Positions 46,530 to 57,400 of a stretch of 64,000 nt of DNA are shown piece by piece. The notes under the pieces are model-generated. The model was not told the origin of the DNA. It searched no databases and saw only the letters and a list, made by a program, of their open reading frames with translations. Position 1 is the stretch's first letter. Every line of letters begins with the position of its first letter. The stretch is from Myxococcus xanthus (GTDB lineage Bacteria > Myxococcota > Myxococcia > Myxococcales > Myxococcaceae): contig NZ_CP017174.1 in NCBI RefSeq assembly GCF_006402735.1, forward strand, positions 1,119,001 to 1,183,000, written 5' to 3'. The position numbers and the translations under genes were made by a program.

Positions 46530-47243
46530 TCATGACTGGGTGCCTTCCTGTCCAGCGCCCTCCGACCGCCACTGGGTATGGCCGCGCGTGCCCTGCACTG
46601 CGTCGGCCAGCTCACGCACGGGCGTCAGCAAGCCGTACAACTCGATGGGGGTGCATGGGACGTCGTCTATCACCTCCGCAGACAGGACGCCGTTCTCGAT
46701 GGAGAAGGTCTCGAAGGCGCGGGCCAGGTTCAGCAGGGGACGCCGCATGCCCGCGCTGAGGAGGATGGCGCGGGCCTGAGGGGTGACGTTCTTCAGGTCC
46801 AGCACGGCGTCGAGGCCGGCATCGCCAATTTGCTCGTCCTGCACGCCGAACAGCTTGAGGAACTTGTCGCCCAGCCCCTCGGGCCGGATGACCACCTCGC
46901 GCGGAAAGTCGTCGCCGAGCTCGTGCCGGACGATGGTGGCGATGCGGTACGCCTTCTGCTGGTGGCGGTACTCGGTCTCCAGGGTGAGTGGACGCCCGGC
47001 GTAGCTGCCCTCCATCTTCAAGGTCCCCGCGGAGTACATGAACCCGCCGGGCGTCGGCATGAAGGACCAGCCACGGGTAACCGCGAAGTCCTGCCAAGTC
47101 TGGATTTGCTGCTTCCAGCGGCGCCAGCGGAAGTAGCCAACGATGCTCGAGACGCCGACGCCCGCCCCGAGGATGCCGGCGAAGATGCCAATTTGTAGCC
47201 CGGTCATTCCCGCGAGCATCTCCGCTCGGAGCGTATTGGCCAA
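46530..47243 (-). CDS. Hypothetical membrane protein
   Basis: A 237-residue protein with one N-terminal membrane helix (IGIFAGILGAGVGVSSIVGYF, about 18-38) followed by basic residues RWRRWKQQ. The remainder is a soluble alpha/beta domain with no recognisable motif (DFAVTRGWSFMPTPGGFMYSAGTLKMEGSY...). It resembles uncharacterised proteins that lead with a single anchor. Converges with the propeller protein gene across 236 bp in which no feature is supported. Confidence 0.72.
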   Translation of the reverse strand: MANTLRAEMLAGMTGLQIGIFAGILGAGVGVSSIVGYFRWRRWKQQIQTWQDFAVTRGWSFMPTPGGFMYSAGTLKMEGSYAGRPLTLETEYRHQQKAYRIATIVRHELGDDFPREVVIRPEGLGDKFLKLFGVQDEQIGDAGLDAVLDLKNVTPQARAILLSAGMRRPLLNLARAFETFSIENGVLSAEVIDDVPCTPIELYGLLTPVRELADAVQGTRGHTQWRSEGAGQEGTQS

Positions 47244-47442
47244 CCCCCTCCGTGCGTGAGGGCCTCCAGAGGGGACGTGGCGGGGCGTCTTCTCCAGAAC
47301 GGCCAGGAATTACAGGAACTTGCGCGCATGTCAGAGTGAGGGAGTAAGGGAGCAGGCGCCCGCCGCTTGGAGCGAGCAGCCCCTCTGTTGGAGGCTGCCC
47401 GCTGGCCAGAGCGCCACGGGAAAGAGGGAGGGTGGACGCCTG

Positions 47443-48687
47443 ATGCGCCTGCTGCACACGTCGGACTGGCACCTGGGACACACGCTGTACGACGTCTCGC
47501 GGGATGCGGAGCACGCTGCCTTCCTGGACTGGCTGCTGGAGACCCTGGAAGCGCAGTCCGTGGATGCGCTGCTGGTGGCCGGGGACATCTTCGACACGGC
47601 GAACCCCAGCGCGGAGGCGCAGGCGGCCTGGTACCAGTTCGTCGCGAAGGCGCGGCGGCGGATGCCCCGGCTGGATGTGGTGGTGATTGGCGGCAACCAC
47701 GACTCGGCGGCGCGGCTGGACGCGCCGGACCCGCTGTTCGCGGCGCTGGGCGTACACGTGGTGGGAGGACTGCCGCGGGCCCGAGGCGCCATGGACCAGG
47801 AGCGGCTGCTGGTGCCGCTGCATGACGCGAAGGGGCGGGTGGGTGCTTGGGTGGCGGCGGTGCCGTACCTGCGGCCCTCGGACCTGCCGCCCGCTCCCGG
47901 GGACATGGGAGACCGGCTGGTGGAGGGCGTGCGCGCGGTGTACGCGGAGGCGCTGGCCGCGGCGCGGCGCAGGCGTCAGGCGGGGCAGGCGCTGGTGGCC
48001 ATGGGGCACTGCTACATGACGGGCACGGAGCTGTCCGCGTTGAGCGAGCGAAAGATTCTGGGCGGCAACCAGCACGCGCTGCCCGTGGACCTGTTCCCGG
48101 AGGACGTGGCCTACGCGGCGCTGGGGCATCTGCACAAGGCCCAGCGGGTGGGTGGGCGCGAGGGAGTTCGCTACAGCGGCTCGCCGTTGCCCCTGTCGCT
48201 GTCGGAGGCGGGCTACCGGCACCAGGTGCTGCTGGTGGAGATGGAAGGCGACGCGCTGGGCGAGGTGCAAGCCCTGCCCGTGCCCCGGACCACGGACATG
48301 GTGCGCGTGCCTTCGCGGGACGCGGCGCCCCTGGACGCGGTGCTGACGCAATTGGAGGGCTTGCCGGCGCACGACGCGGGCACGCTGGAGTGGCGGCGGC
48401 CCTACCTGGAGGTGTGCGTGTCGTTGCTCCGGCCGGAGCCCGCGCTGCGGCAGAAGGTGGAGAAGGTGCTGGAGGGGAAGGCGGCGCGGCTGGTGAAGCT
48501 GACGCCCGCCTATACCGGGACGGGAGGCGCGCTGGCGGAGGTGCAGCCGGGTCTCTCCCTGAAGGAACGCACGCCCGAGGACGTCTTCCGCGCGCGTTAC
48601 GCCCGTGACTTCGAGGAGCCCCCCGCGCCGGCGCTGCTGGAGGCCTTCCATACGTTGCTGACCGACGTGCAGGAGGAGTCGCCGTGA
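47443..48687 (+). CDS. sbcD: Exonuclease SbcD (Mre11-type nuclease)
   Basis: A 414-residue metallophosphoesterase nuclease that works with SbcC on hairpins and blocked DNA ends. Metal-binding motifs are in order: LHTSDWHLGH, LVAGDIFDTANP, VIGGNHDSAARL, MGHCYM and ALGHLHKAQ. Start ATG 47443 has AGAGGGAGG upstream; the frame is open earlier without family sequence. Its stop overlaps the sbcC GTG start (GTGA). Confidence 0.95.
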   Translation: MRLLHTSDWHLGHTLYDVSRDAEHAAFLDWLLETLEAQSVDALLVAGDIFDTANPSAEAQAAWYQFVAKARRRMPRLDVVVIGGNHDSAARLDAPDPLFAALGVHVVGGLPRARGAMDQERLLVPLHDAKGRVGAWVAAVPYLRPSDLPPAPGDMGDRLVEGVRAVYAEALAAARRRRQAGQALVAMGHCYMTGTELSALSERKILGGNQHALPVDLFPEDVAYAALGHLHKAQRVGGREGVRYSGSPLPLSLSEAGYRHQVLLVEMEGDALGEVQALPVPRTTDMVRVPSRDAAPLDAVLTQLEGLPAHDAGTLEWRRPYLEVCVSLLRPEPALRQKVEKVLEGKAARLVKLTPAYTGTGGALAEVQPGLSLKERTPEDVFRARYARDFEEPPAPALLEAFHTLLTDVQEESP

Positions 48688-51600
48688 AGGTGCTCGCGAT
48701 TCGCGGTTCCAACCTGACGAGCTTCGCGGGTGACTTCGCGCTGGAGCTGGACCAGCCGCCGTTGGACCGGCTGGGCCTGTTCGCGATTACCGGCGCCACG
48801 GGTGCGGGCAAGAGCACGTTGCTGGATGCCCTGTGCCTGGCGCTGTTCGACCGCACGCCCCGGCTGGGGGGCCGCGGCGGCGCGCCGGTGGGGCGCGCGG
48901 ACGAGGACGAGGACGCGCGGCTGTCCGCCTACGACGTGCGCGGCATGCTGCGCCGGGGCGCGGGCGAGGGCTACGCGGAGGTGGACTTCCTGGGCAAGGA
49001 CGGGCGGCGCTACCGGGCGCGCTGGTCCGTGTGGCGCGCACGCAACCGCGCCGAGGGGCGCTTCCGGCCCCAGGAAATGCAGTTGATGGACGTGGTCACC
49101 GGGCAGCTCACGGGCCGCACCAAGGGCGAGGTGCTGGCCGCCATCCAGGAGCGGCTGGGGCTGTCGTTCGACCAGTTCCGTCGCTCGGCGCTGCTGGCGC
49201 AGGGCGAGTTCGCGGCCTTCCTCAAGGCGGATGCCAGCGAGCGCGCGGAGCTGCTGGAGCGGATGACGGGCACGGAGGTGTACAGCCGCTTGTCCATGGC
49301 CGCGCATGAGAAGAACAAGGCGGAGCAGGAGTCGCTGGCGAAGCGGGCGCAGGGACTGGCGGCGATTGCGCTGATGCCGGAGGCGGAGCGCGCGGCGGCT
49401 GCGGCGGCGCTCGGTGAGGAGGCCCGGGCGCGTCAGACGGTGGAGGCGCTGCTCAAGGACGCGGAGGGCGCGGCGGCGTGGCATGTCGCGCGGGCGGGGC
49501 TGCGGGAGGCGGAGCAGGCGGCGGAGGCGAAGGCGCAGGCGGCCAGGACGGCTCTGGAGGAGGCGGCGCCGCGCGCGGCACGGATGGAGGAGGTCCGCGA
49601 GGCGGAGACCTTCCGGGGCCCGGTGGCGGCGGTGGAGGCCGCGGAGCGCCGGTGGGCGGAGGCGGAGGCGGCGCAGGTGGCGCGGGCGTCGGAGGTGGAG
49701 GCGGTGCTGGCGGAGACCTCGGCGCGGCGGGTGGGGCAACTGGAGGCGGAGGCCGCGCGCGCCGCGGCGCAGGAGCGGGAGGTGGCGACGCGCCCCGCGT
49801 TGGAGGAGGCGGCGCGCCTGGATGCGCGGCTGGAAGGTGTCTCCCATGAGGCGCGTGAGGCGCGGGCACGGGCGGAGAAGTCCCAGGCGGCGTTGGTGGA
49901 GGCGAAGGGGGAGCTGGACGCCGTGCTCGCGCGCGAGGCCGAGGCACGGGACAAGGGGGAGGCCGCGCGGCACTGGCTGACGGAGAAGGCGCACTGGGTC
50001 GCGCTCACGAGCGAGTGGCCGCGCTGGCAGCGCGAGCTGGAGCGCTACGAGGGGGCGCAGGGCGAGCGGCGCAAGGCCCGTGAGGAGTCCGGACGGCTGC
50101 TGGGTGAGGTGGAGGGACTGCGCGAGACGGTAGGGCTTCGGCGGGAGGAGCGGGATGCCGCGGTCCGTGCGGAGGAGATGGCCCTGGCCGCGGCGACGCA
50201 TGCCGAGGCGGCCGTGGGGACGGAGACGGGCGCGCAGCGGCGGGCGCAGCGTGAACGCCTGTTGGCGCGGCAGGAGGCCGTGCGGGGCCTGAAGACCGCT
50301 CACGAGGGGCTCGTCGCGGATGAGGCCGAGGCTCGCGAGGCGGGCACGGAGGTGAAGGCGGCGAAGGCGGAGGTCGAGGCCGCGACGGCGGAAGCGCGCG
50401 CGGCGGAGACTCGGCGGACGCAGGGGGAAGCCGCACTCAAGGAGGCGCAGCGCTCGCTGTCGCTGGCGCAGGCGACGCAGGGCTATGCGTCCCACCGTAC
50501 ATTGCTGAAGGACGGTGAGGCGTGCCCGTTGTGCGGCGCGGAAGAGCACCCCTACGCGCGCGAGGTGTCCGCGCTGGATGGGCTGGTCGCGGAAGCTGCT
50601 TCGCGTGTGGAGGCGCTGGAGGAGGAGCGGACCGCGGCCACCCAGGCGGAGGTGGCGGCGAGCGCTCGGCGCGCGGCGGCGAATGCACGTGCCGGACAGG
50701 CGGAGACGCGCAGGCAGTCCGCGGAGGCCCGCGCGGAGGCGCACGGCGAGGCCTGGCGGAAGGGGTGTGCCTCGTGGCTGGCGTCCATTCGGGAAGAGGG
50801 GGCGGAACCCGGCGCATCATTGCCGCCGGCCGTGGGCGGCTCGCCCGAGGCGGGCGCGTGGCTCGACGCGGTGCGTGCCGAGCTCGCGGAGCGGCTGGCG
50901 GCGCTGAAGGCCGACGAGCAGGCTGCCGAGTCACTGGCCCGCACGGCGCGCGAGGCCCGCGCGGCGCTGGAGACGCAGCGCACGCGGCGCGAGGTGGCGG
51001 CGGAATCGCTGCGCCGGGCGGAGGAGGCCCTGTCACGCGCGGAGTCGGTGCTCAAGGACGTCCATGCCCGGCTCGAGGCCGCCGAGCAGACGCTGCGGCA
51101 GGTGCTCGCGGAGGTGTCACCCGTCTTCACCGCGGACGTGGGCTGGGAGCGGAAGCTGGAGGAGGACCCGGCCACCTTCCGCCGCAAGTGTGGAGAGCGG
51201 GTGGTGATGTGGAAGGGCAAGGAGGAGGCCCGGCTGAAGGCGGAGGAGCGCGAGGCCGAGGAGCAGCGTCATCGCGCCCGGGCTCAGGGCCTGGTGGAGG
51301 TGAGCACCCGCCACGCCGAGGAGCATCAAGCATTCGCCGTGCGCAAGGAGCAGGAGCGCGGCGAGCTGACCCGCGCACGCGCGGCACTGCTGCACGGCCG
51401 TCCCACGGCGGAGGTCCGCGCCGAGCTGCAGGCACGACTGGAGGCCACGGAGTCGGCCTTCGAGCAGGCCCGTGAGCGCGCCGAGGCAGCGCATCAGTCG
51501 GCGCAGGTCGCCACCGCCCGTGCCGAGGATGCCGTGCGCGCCAGGGCGGAGGCGTTGGCCCTGCGTGAGTCGGAAGGCGCCGCGCTGACAGCGCTGCTCG

Positions 51601-52490
51601 CCACGCGTGGGACCACGCTGGACGCCGTGCGGATGCTGCTGTCATTCGACGCGGCCTGGCGTGAGGCGGAAGCCCGCGCGCTGTCGGCCCTGCGCGAGGC
51701 GCTCGCCCAGGCCACCGCCGTGCTGGCGGAGCGAAGCGAGCGTCGCACGCGGCACGAGGACTCCGGTCCTCCGTCGCTCTCCGAGCAGGACGCGGGCGCC
51801 GAATGTGAGCGGCTGCGCGCGGAGGTGGAGGCCCGTCGTCATGCCGAGGCCACGCTGCACGCGCGGCTGGAGGCCGACGACACGGCGCGGGCGCGGCACG
51901 GCACCGAGGCCGCGGCCCTGGAGGAGGGCCGCCGCGCGGCGGAGGTGTGGAAGGTGCTGGGCGACCTCATCGGCTCGCACGACGGCAAGCGCTTCAAGGT
52001 CTTCGCCCAGAGTCTCACGCTGGATGCCTTGCTGTTGCACGCCAACGCGCACCTGCGGGAACTCGCGCGGCGTTACCGGCTGATGCGCGTGCCCGGACAC
52101 GACCTGGACCTCCAAATCGTGGACGGGGACATGGGCGACGAGGTCCGCAGCGTGGCCAGCCTGTCCGGCGGTGAGAGCTTCCTGGTGTCGCTGGCGCTCG
52201 CGTTGGGGCTGGCGTCCCTTTCGTCGGAGACGACGCAAGTGGAGACGCTCTTCATCGACGAGGGCTTCGGCACGCTGGACCCGGAGACGCTGGAGGTGGC
52301 CCTGGCCACGCTGGACGCGCTCCAGGCCACGGGCCGGCAGGTGGGCATCATCTCGCACGTCAGCGGCATGGCGGAGCGCATCGGCGTGCAGGTGCGCGTG
52401 GTGAAGCAGGGAGGTGGGCGCAGCCGGCTGGTGGTGGAGGGCGACCCGGGCATGGTGCCTCCTTCCATGGGACAGCAGGAGGTGGCGTAG
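48684..52490 (+). CDS. sbcC: Exonuclease SbcC (Rad50-type ATPase)
   Basis: A 1268-residue SMC-like ATPase partner of SbcD. Walker A GATGAGKST lies at 37-45. A very long Ala/Glu/Arg-rich coiled coil has at its apex the zinc hook CPLC (Cys614, Cys617). The ABC signature SLSGGES begins at about 1159 and Walker B TLFIDEGFGTLD at about 1189. Length is at the upper end for the family, mostly from an expanded coiled coil. GTG start, coupled to sbcD. Probable DNA-repair operon. Confidence 0.95.
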   Translation: MKVLAIRGSNLTSFAGDFALELDQPPLDRLGLFAITGATGAGKSTLLDALCLALFDRTPRLGGRGGAPVGRADEDEDARLSAYDVRGMLRRGAGEGYAEVDFLGKDGRRYRARWSVWRARNRAEGRFRPQEMQLMDVVTGQLTGRTKGEVLAAIQERLGLSFDQFRRSALLAQGEFAAFLKADASERAELLERMTGTEVYSRLSMAAHEKNKAEQESLAKRAQGLAAIALMPEAERAAAAAALGEEARARQTVEALLKDAEGAAAWHVARAGLREAEQAAEAKAQAARTALEEAAPRAARMEEVREAETFRGPVAAVEAAERRWAEAEAAQVARASEVEAVLAETSARRVGQLEAEAARAAAQEREVATRPALEEAARLDARLEGVSHEAREARARAEKSQAALVEAKGELDAVLAREAEARDKGEAARHWLTEKAHWVALTSEWPRWQRELERYEGAQGERRKAREESGRLLGEVEGLRETVGLRREERDAAVRAEEMALAAATHAEAAVGTETGAQRRAQRERLLARQEAVRGLKTAHEGLVADEAEAREAGTEVKAAKAEVEAATAEARAAETRRTQGEAALKEAQRSLSLAQATQGYASHRTLLKDGEACPLCGAEEHPYAREVSALDGLVAEAASRVEALEEERTAATQAEVAASARRAAANARAGQAETRRQSAEARAEAHGEAWRKGCASWLASIREEGAEPGASLPPAVGGSPEAGAWLDAVRAELAERLAALKADEQAAESLARTAREARAALETQRTRREVAAESLRRAEEALSRAESVLKDVHARLEAAEQTLRQVLAEVSPVFTADVGWERKLEEDPATFRRKCGERVVMWKGKEEARLKAEEREAEEQRHRARAQGLVEVSTRHAEEHQAFAVRKEQERGELTRARAALLHGRPTAEVRAELQARLEATESAFEQARERAEAAHQSAQVATARAEDAVRARAEALALRESEGAALTALLATRGTTLDAVRMLLSFDAAWREAEARALSALREALAQATAVLAERSERRTRHEDSGPPSLSEQDAGAECERLRAEVEARRHAEATLHARLEADDTARARHGTEAAALEEGRRAAEVWKVLGDLIGSHDGKRFKVFAQSLTLDALLLHANAHLRELARRYRLMRVPGHDLDLQIVDGDMGDEVRSVASLSGGESFLVSLALALGLASLSSETTQVETLFIDEGFGTLDPETLEVALATLDALQATGRQVGIISHVSGMAERIGVQVRVVKQGGGRSRLVVEGDPGMVPPSMGQQEVA

Positions 52491-52505
52491 CGGACCCTGG
52501 CGGGC

Positions 52506-53432
52506 TCAGGTCTCCATCAGCCCGCGTACCACCGCGGCCAAGGCCAGGGGCGTGGCCACGCGGTCATCACTCAGCGGCGCCAGGGCCCGGGCGAACTGCT
52601 CCGCGGAGCCGAAGCGTTGCGACGGGACGGGCGCCAGCGCGCGGTCCAGCACCAGCGCCAGCGCGTCGGGGACGCCGGGCACTCGCACGCGCACGGGGGT
52701 CACCCGGCCGCCGCGGATGGAGGACTCTACCTGCTCCTCCGGGCCGGAAGGGAAGGGCGACTCCAGCGCCAGCAGCTCGTAGAGCAGCACCGCCGTCGCC
52801 CACAGGTCCACCGCCACGGACACGTCGCCCGCGAGCAGCTCCGGGGAGCGGTAGTGCTGCTTGCCCAGTCGCCGGATGTCCTGCACCGCGCCCGCGCGGG
52901 AGCGCGCCACGCCGAAGTCCGCCAGCTTCACCTCGCCCGTGCGGGACAGCAGCACGTTGTGCGGGGACACGTCACAGTGCACCACGCCCAGGGGGCGGCC
53001 CGTGGTGCTGACGGCATGGTGCGCGTGCGACAGGGCCTCCAGCACCTGCCGGACGATGAGCACGGAGATGTCGATGGGCAGCTCGATGCGGCGGCGGCGG
53101 CACCGCGCCAGCACGCGGCCCAGGTCGGGGCCTTCCACCAGCTCCAGCGCCAGGTAGCCACCGTCCGGCAGCTCGCCGTACTCCACGAAGCCGACGATGT
53201 AAGGGTGGCGCAGGCAGCGGGCGAGCTCGGCTTCGTGCAGGAGCTGCTCGTGGGCCTCCGCGTCTCTCATGCGCTCGGGACGCACGCGCTTGAGGGCCAC
53301 CTGCGCTCCAGCATGTGGGCCCTGCTGCATCCGCGCGAGAAAGACCTCCGCCATGCCGCCGCGTCCCAGCCGGGACAGCAGCTGGAAGCGGCCATGGTCG
53401 CGAGGCCAGATTTCCCGCACGTTCTCCATCAC
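52506..53432 (-). CDS. Soluble Ser/Thr protein kinase
   Basis: A 308-residue eukaryote-like kinase: glycine loop LGRGGMAEVF, VALK with Lys48, catalytic loop HCDVSPHNV (Asp154; the HRD Arg is Cys), DFG 172-174 and SPE (RSPELLAGD). The protein is nearly all kinase domain, with no membrane segment or sensor domain, so it is cytosolic. The 3' end is 16 bp from the sbcC stop, converging. It lies 2 bp downstream of a PilZ-domain gene on the same strand, so the two are one unit and may link c-di-GMP to phosphorylation (inference). Confidence 0.9.
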   Translation of the reverse strand: MMENVREIWPRDHGRFQLLSRLGRGGMAEVFLARMQQGPHAGAQVALKRVRPERMRDAEAHEQLLHEAELARCLRHPYIVGFVEYGELPDGGYLALELVEGPDLGRVLARCRRRRIELPIDISVLIVRQVLEALSHAHHAVSTTGRPLGVVHCDVSPHNVLLSRTGEVKLADFGVARSRAGAVQDIRRLGKQHYRSPELLAGDVSVAVDLWATAVLLYELLALESPFPSGPEEQVESSIRGGRVTPVRVRVPGVPDALALVLDRALAPVPSQRFGSAEQFARALAPLSDDRVATPLALAAVVRGLMET

Positions 53433-53434
53433 GT

Positions 53435-54262
53435 TCAGCCCACGCCACCCGCGAGGCTCGCCAGGTAGTCGTCCAGCGTCTGGGAGAAGGTGGCGTCGTC
53501 GTTGAGGAACGCCAGGCCCACGCCGCCCGTGTACGGGTCGTCCACCACGTGGACCACCACCGCGTCGCCCTGCAGGCGTTCGCCGTTGGGCAGCTTCACG
53601 TCCACGGTGACGACGCTGTCGGGCAGGGGCCGGTGCGCGGTGCGCACGAAGAGGCCGCCGTTGGAGATGTTGAGGGCGTGCTCACGCACGAAGTCCAACT
53701 CGGTCCGGAACTCCATTTCCAGCTTCACGGCGAAGCGGCGCCCGCGACGCTGAGGCCCCTCCGGCGGGCGGACGAGCACCTGGTGAGGCTGGTTGCTGGG
53801 AGCGGGAGCAGGCGCCTCCACGGGCTTCGGGCTCGTTTGAGGCACGGAGGCCGCGGTGCCACCCACGGTGGGCCCCGCGGGACGCACGCTGCTGACGGGC
53901 AGCGTGGTCAGGTGCTGCTGCAGCACCCGCGCCGCGGCAGAGCATTCGTCTCCCCGGTAGGTGGTGCCGCCCCCGAAGGCCGCCGCGCGAAAGGCATCTC
54001 GCTCCGCCTTGGGCAGACGCCACAGCTCCACGAAGGTGCCGCCGCTGCGCTTCGCGTCCTCCGCGAGCCGCTCCACGGCGGAGCGTGGATAGCCTGGAGC
54101 CTCCACCTTCAATTCAATACCCGCTTCCTCCGGGCGCAGGGCCACCACGAGCTGGAGTGACTGCGCGGAGGTGAGCACCTCGCCAATCCCTTCCACCCAG
54201 GCCGCCACGCGCTCCGGGGGAGCCGAGCCATTCCATAATGCCGCAAGACCGAAGACGGGCAC
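53435..54262 (-). CDS. PilZ-domain protein (Myxococcus paralogue family)
   Basis: A 275-residue protein. The N-terminal 120 residues form a separate, unassigned alpha/beta domain (LQLVVALRPEEAGIELKVEAPGYPRS in part), then a Pro-rich linker. The C-terminal PilZ domain has RxxxR at 172-176 (RRGRRF) and NxSxxG at 198-203 (NISNGGLFVRT), the two c-di-GMP-binding motifs, and the GDAVVVHVVDDPYTGGVGLAF pattern in part of the myxobacterial TIGR02266-type paralogue family. Both motifs are intact, so c-di-GMP binding is plausible. It is upstream of and nearly touches the kinase gene, and divergent from cglD. Confidence 0.85.
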   Translation of the reverse strand: MPVFGLAALWNGSAPPERVAAWVEGIGEVLTSAQSLQLVVALRPEEAGIELKVEAPGYPRSAVERLAEDAKRSGGTFVELWRLPKAERDAFRAAAFGGGTTYRGDECSAAARVLQQHLTTLPVSSVRPAGPTVGGTAASVPQTSPKPVEAPAPAPSNQPHQVLVRPPEGPQRRGRRFAVKLEMEFRTELDFVREHALNISNGGLFVRTAHRPLPDSVVTVDVKLPNGERLQGDAVVVHVVDDPYTGGVGLAFLNDDATFSQTLDDYLASLAGGVG

Positions 54263-54462
54263 GGGCGCGACGATAGCCGAGCCCTTTCAACCCGCGAACC
54301 CCGTTTGCCAACAGCCTGAGCGCAATCCAGCCACATCACTGGACTGGGATCATCCAGACCCCGACTCAGAGTTGCCCCAGGGGAACAGGTACTCGGAAAC
54401 TCCCGCGTTGTTCTCTATTATGGAAGTCTGCTTCGACTCACCCCCCACCTGGAGTCGGAGTC

Positions 54463-57400
54463 ATGGAGTCAAAGACGATGCGCAACTCCCTGATGAGGTA
54501 CTTCTCCTGCGCGTTGCTGGCAGCGTCGTTGCTGACTGGCTGCGGCGGTGGGAAAGACCCTGACCCCAATCCACAACCGAACACCGATGCTGGCCCCGAC
54601 GGTAACGGGGACGGCGGTACGGATGCCGGCCCGCTTGAAGAAGACGCGGGCGTGATTCCGGATCCGGACCCCGATCCGGGTGAGGTGCCCACGGATATCG
54701 ATGACCCTGACAACTCGACGAAGGACTCCGACTGTGACGGCCTGACGGACGCGGAGGAGTTCGCGACCATCTATCCCGGCGGCGCGAAGACGAACCCCGG
54801 CCTGCGCGACACGGATGGCGACGGCATCCGCGACGGCGTGGAGGTGGGTCGCACCTCGAGCCCCGACCCCAGCTGCAACTTCCCCGGTGACCAGGACACG
54901 ACCACGCGCACCTCGCCGGTGCTGGCGGACACGGACGGCGACGGCATTCCGGACGGCCTGGAGGACCTCAACCGCAACGGCCGGAGGGACCCGGGCGAGA
55001 CGGACCCGAACGCCATCGACTCGGATGGTGACGGCCTGTCGGACGGTGCGGAGGACGCCAACCGCAACGGCGTGGTGAGCCCCGGTGAGACGGACCCGCG
55101 CAAGCGCGACACGGATGGCGACGGCCTGGATGACGGCCTGGAGTCGCGCACCGGCACCAACCCGCTCGCCCCGGATTCGGACGGCGACACCTGCAGCGAC
55201 GGTGACGAGGACGTCAACCGCAACGGCATCGTGGACGGCAACGAGACGGACCCGCGCGTGGCGGACTGCGCCGCGTCGATTCCGGACGCCGACTTCGACG
55301 GCATCCCGGACTCGGTGGAGATTGCGACGGGCACGGACCCGAACAACGCGGACACGGACGGCGACGGCATCCAAGACGGTGTCGAGGACAAGAACCGCAA
55401 CGGCCGCGTGGACGCCGGTGAGACGGACCCCCGACTGGCGGACACCGACTGCGACGGTCTCCAGGACGGCCCGGGCCGCAATGGCTTCCGCGGAGAGGAC
55501 ACCAACGGTAACGGCCGCGTGGACCCGGGTGAGACGGACCCGACCAACCCCGACACGGACGGCGACGGCCTGCTGGACGGCCTGGAGCTGGGCGTGACGA
55601 CGGCGCAGGCGCCGCGTCAGAACTGTGGCTACGTGGGCGACGCGGACCCGACCACCACCACGTCCCCGACGAACCCCGACAGCGACGGTGACGGCATCCA
55701 GGACGGCGCGGAGGACGCCAACCAGAACGGTCGCGTGGACGAGGGCGAGCTGAACCCGAATGACCCCGCCGACGGCGCGGCCAACACGCCGGCGGGCCAG
55801 GCCTGCCGCACGTCCAACCTGCGCACCGTCACCTTCAAGGAGGAGAACGGCGCGGACCTGCGGCTGGCGCTGCCCTCCACCTTCACGGACGCCAACCTGC
55901 GCACCATCCGCGATGGCAACAACGCGGTGGGAATCATCGGCTGGGACGCCACCAAGCAGGTGACGCTGATTGCGTACAAGCGCGGTCGCGTGGGCTCGTC
56001 GTCCAACCCCACGAATGACGAGGCGGGCATCCGCTCTGCGTCGTTCAACTCCGCCACGCGTGACTTCCAGCAGACCTTCAACACCTGGGACGGCTACGCC
56101 GCGCTGTCGGCGCGTTACGCCATGTCGGGCGGCGCGGACCTGAAGACGTTCACCAACACCCTGACCCGCTCGCTGGTGCCCGGAAGCACGGGAGAGCTGA
56201 CGGGAACGGCCGGCATCACCGGGCCCTTCACCATGCAGGCGCAGTACGTGCACCGCTCCGACCAGAGCGTGGTGGTGGTGCTGGCCATCACCCCCACGTC
56301 CCGCTACAACGAGGCGGGCAGCCTCTTCACGACGGCGGACACGGCGGGTGGCTCGGCGCTGGCGCAGTTCGGTGACGCGGACGCGGTGCAGTGCGAGAAG
56401 TTCACCGTGCGGCAGGCGGTGGTGGACTTCATCTTCGTGGTGGACGACAGCGGCTCCATGGCCTCGTCGCAGCAGTCGCTGGCCAACGCGGCCTCGGCCG
56501 TGGCGGACAAGCTGGCCAACGCGACGCTGGATTATCGGCTGGCGATGGTGAGCACCACCTATACCTATGGCAGTGGTTCGAACTCGGGGCTGCTGCGTGG
56601 CTTCACGCAGAACATCAACCAGTTCCGGGCGTGGCTGACGCAGAACAGCACCTGCGGCGGCAACGGCCAGTGCACCACCGTCACCATCCCCGCGGGGACC
56701 CAGCCCACCACCTGTTCGTCCAACTCGCAGTGCTGGGTGGGGCAGAGCGGAAACGGCACGGAGCGTCCGCTGGAGGCCGCTCGCGCCGTCACCAACCTGT
56801 TGGCCTCGTCCGGTGGCACGGCGGAGACGCGCTTCCGCGCGGGCGCCAAGGTCGTGGTCGTCATCCTGACGGACACGCGGGACCAGTCCAGCGGCACCAT
56901 CGATACGTACAGCCAGTACTTCCTGGGCACGGGCAACGAGCCGGGGACGAACCGCAACCCGCTGAACCAGCGCATCGACGTGCACGGCATCCTCTGCCCG
57001 CATGAGAACGCCACCAACGACACCAGCACCTGGTGCCAGACCCAGGAAGACCCCCGGAACCCGCGGCACCTGGACATCATCCAGGCCACCGGCGGCGTGT
57101 ACGGCAGCATCCGGGACTCGAACGCCATCACCACCACCATCAACGCCATCATCGACAGCGTCATCGCGTCGGTGGGTTACCGGACGCAGAAGCCGCCCAT
57201 CGGCGCCTCGCTGAAGGTGGCCATGGACGCGGTGGCGAACGCGTCGCAGTGCCCCACGCCGGGAGACCTGCCACGCAGCCGCACTCACGGCTTCGACGTG
57301 GACGGCATCAGCCGCGCGGTGTCCTTCTACGGCGGGTGCCGCCCGCAGAACGCGGGCACCACCCAGGCGGCGCTGTCCTACCGCTACTGGACGGACCGCA

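Noticed and set aside
54750-55790. Tandem DTDGDG-type repeats in cglD as a DNA satellite or CRISPR-like array.
   Set aside because: The periodicity is that of coding thrombospondin-3-like repeats, with codon-level variation.
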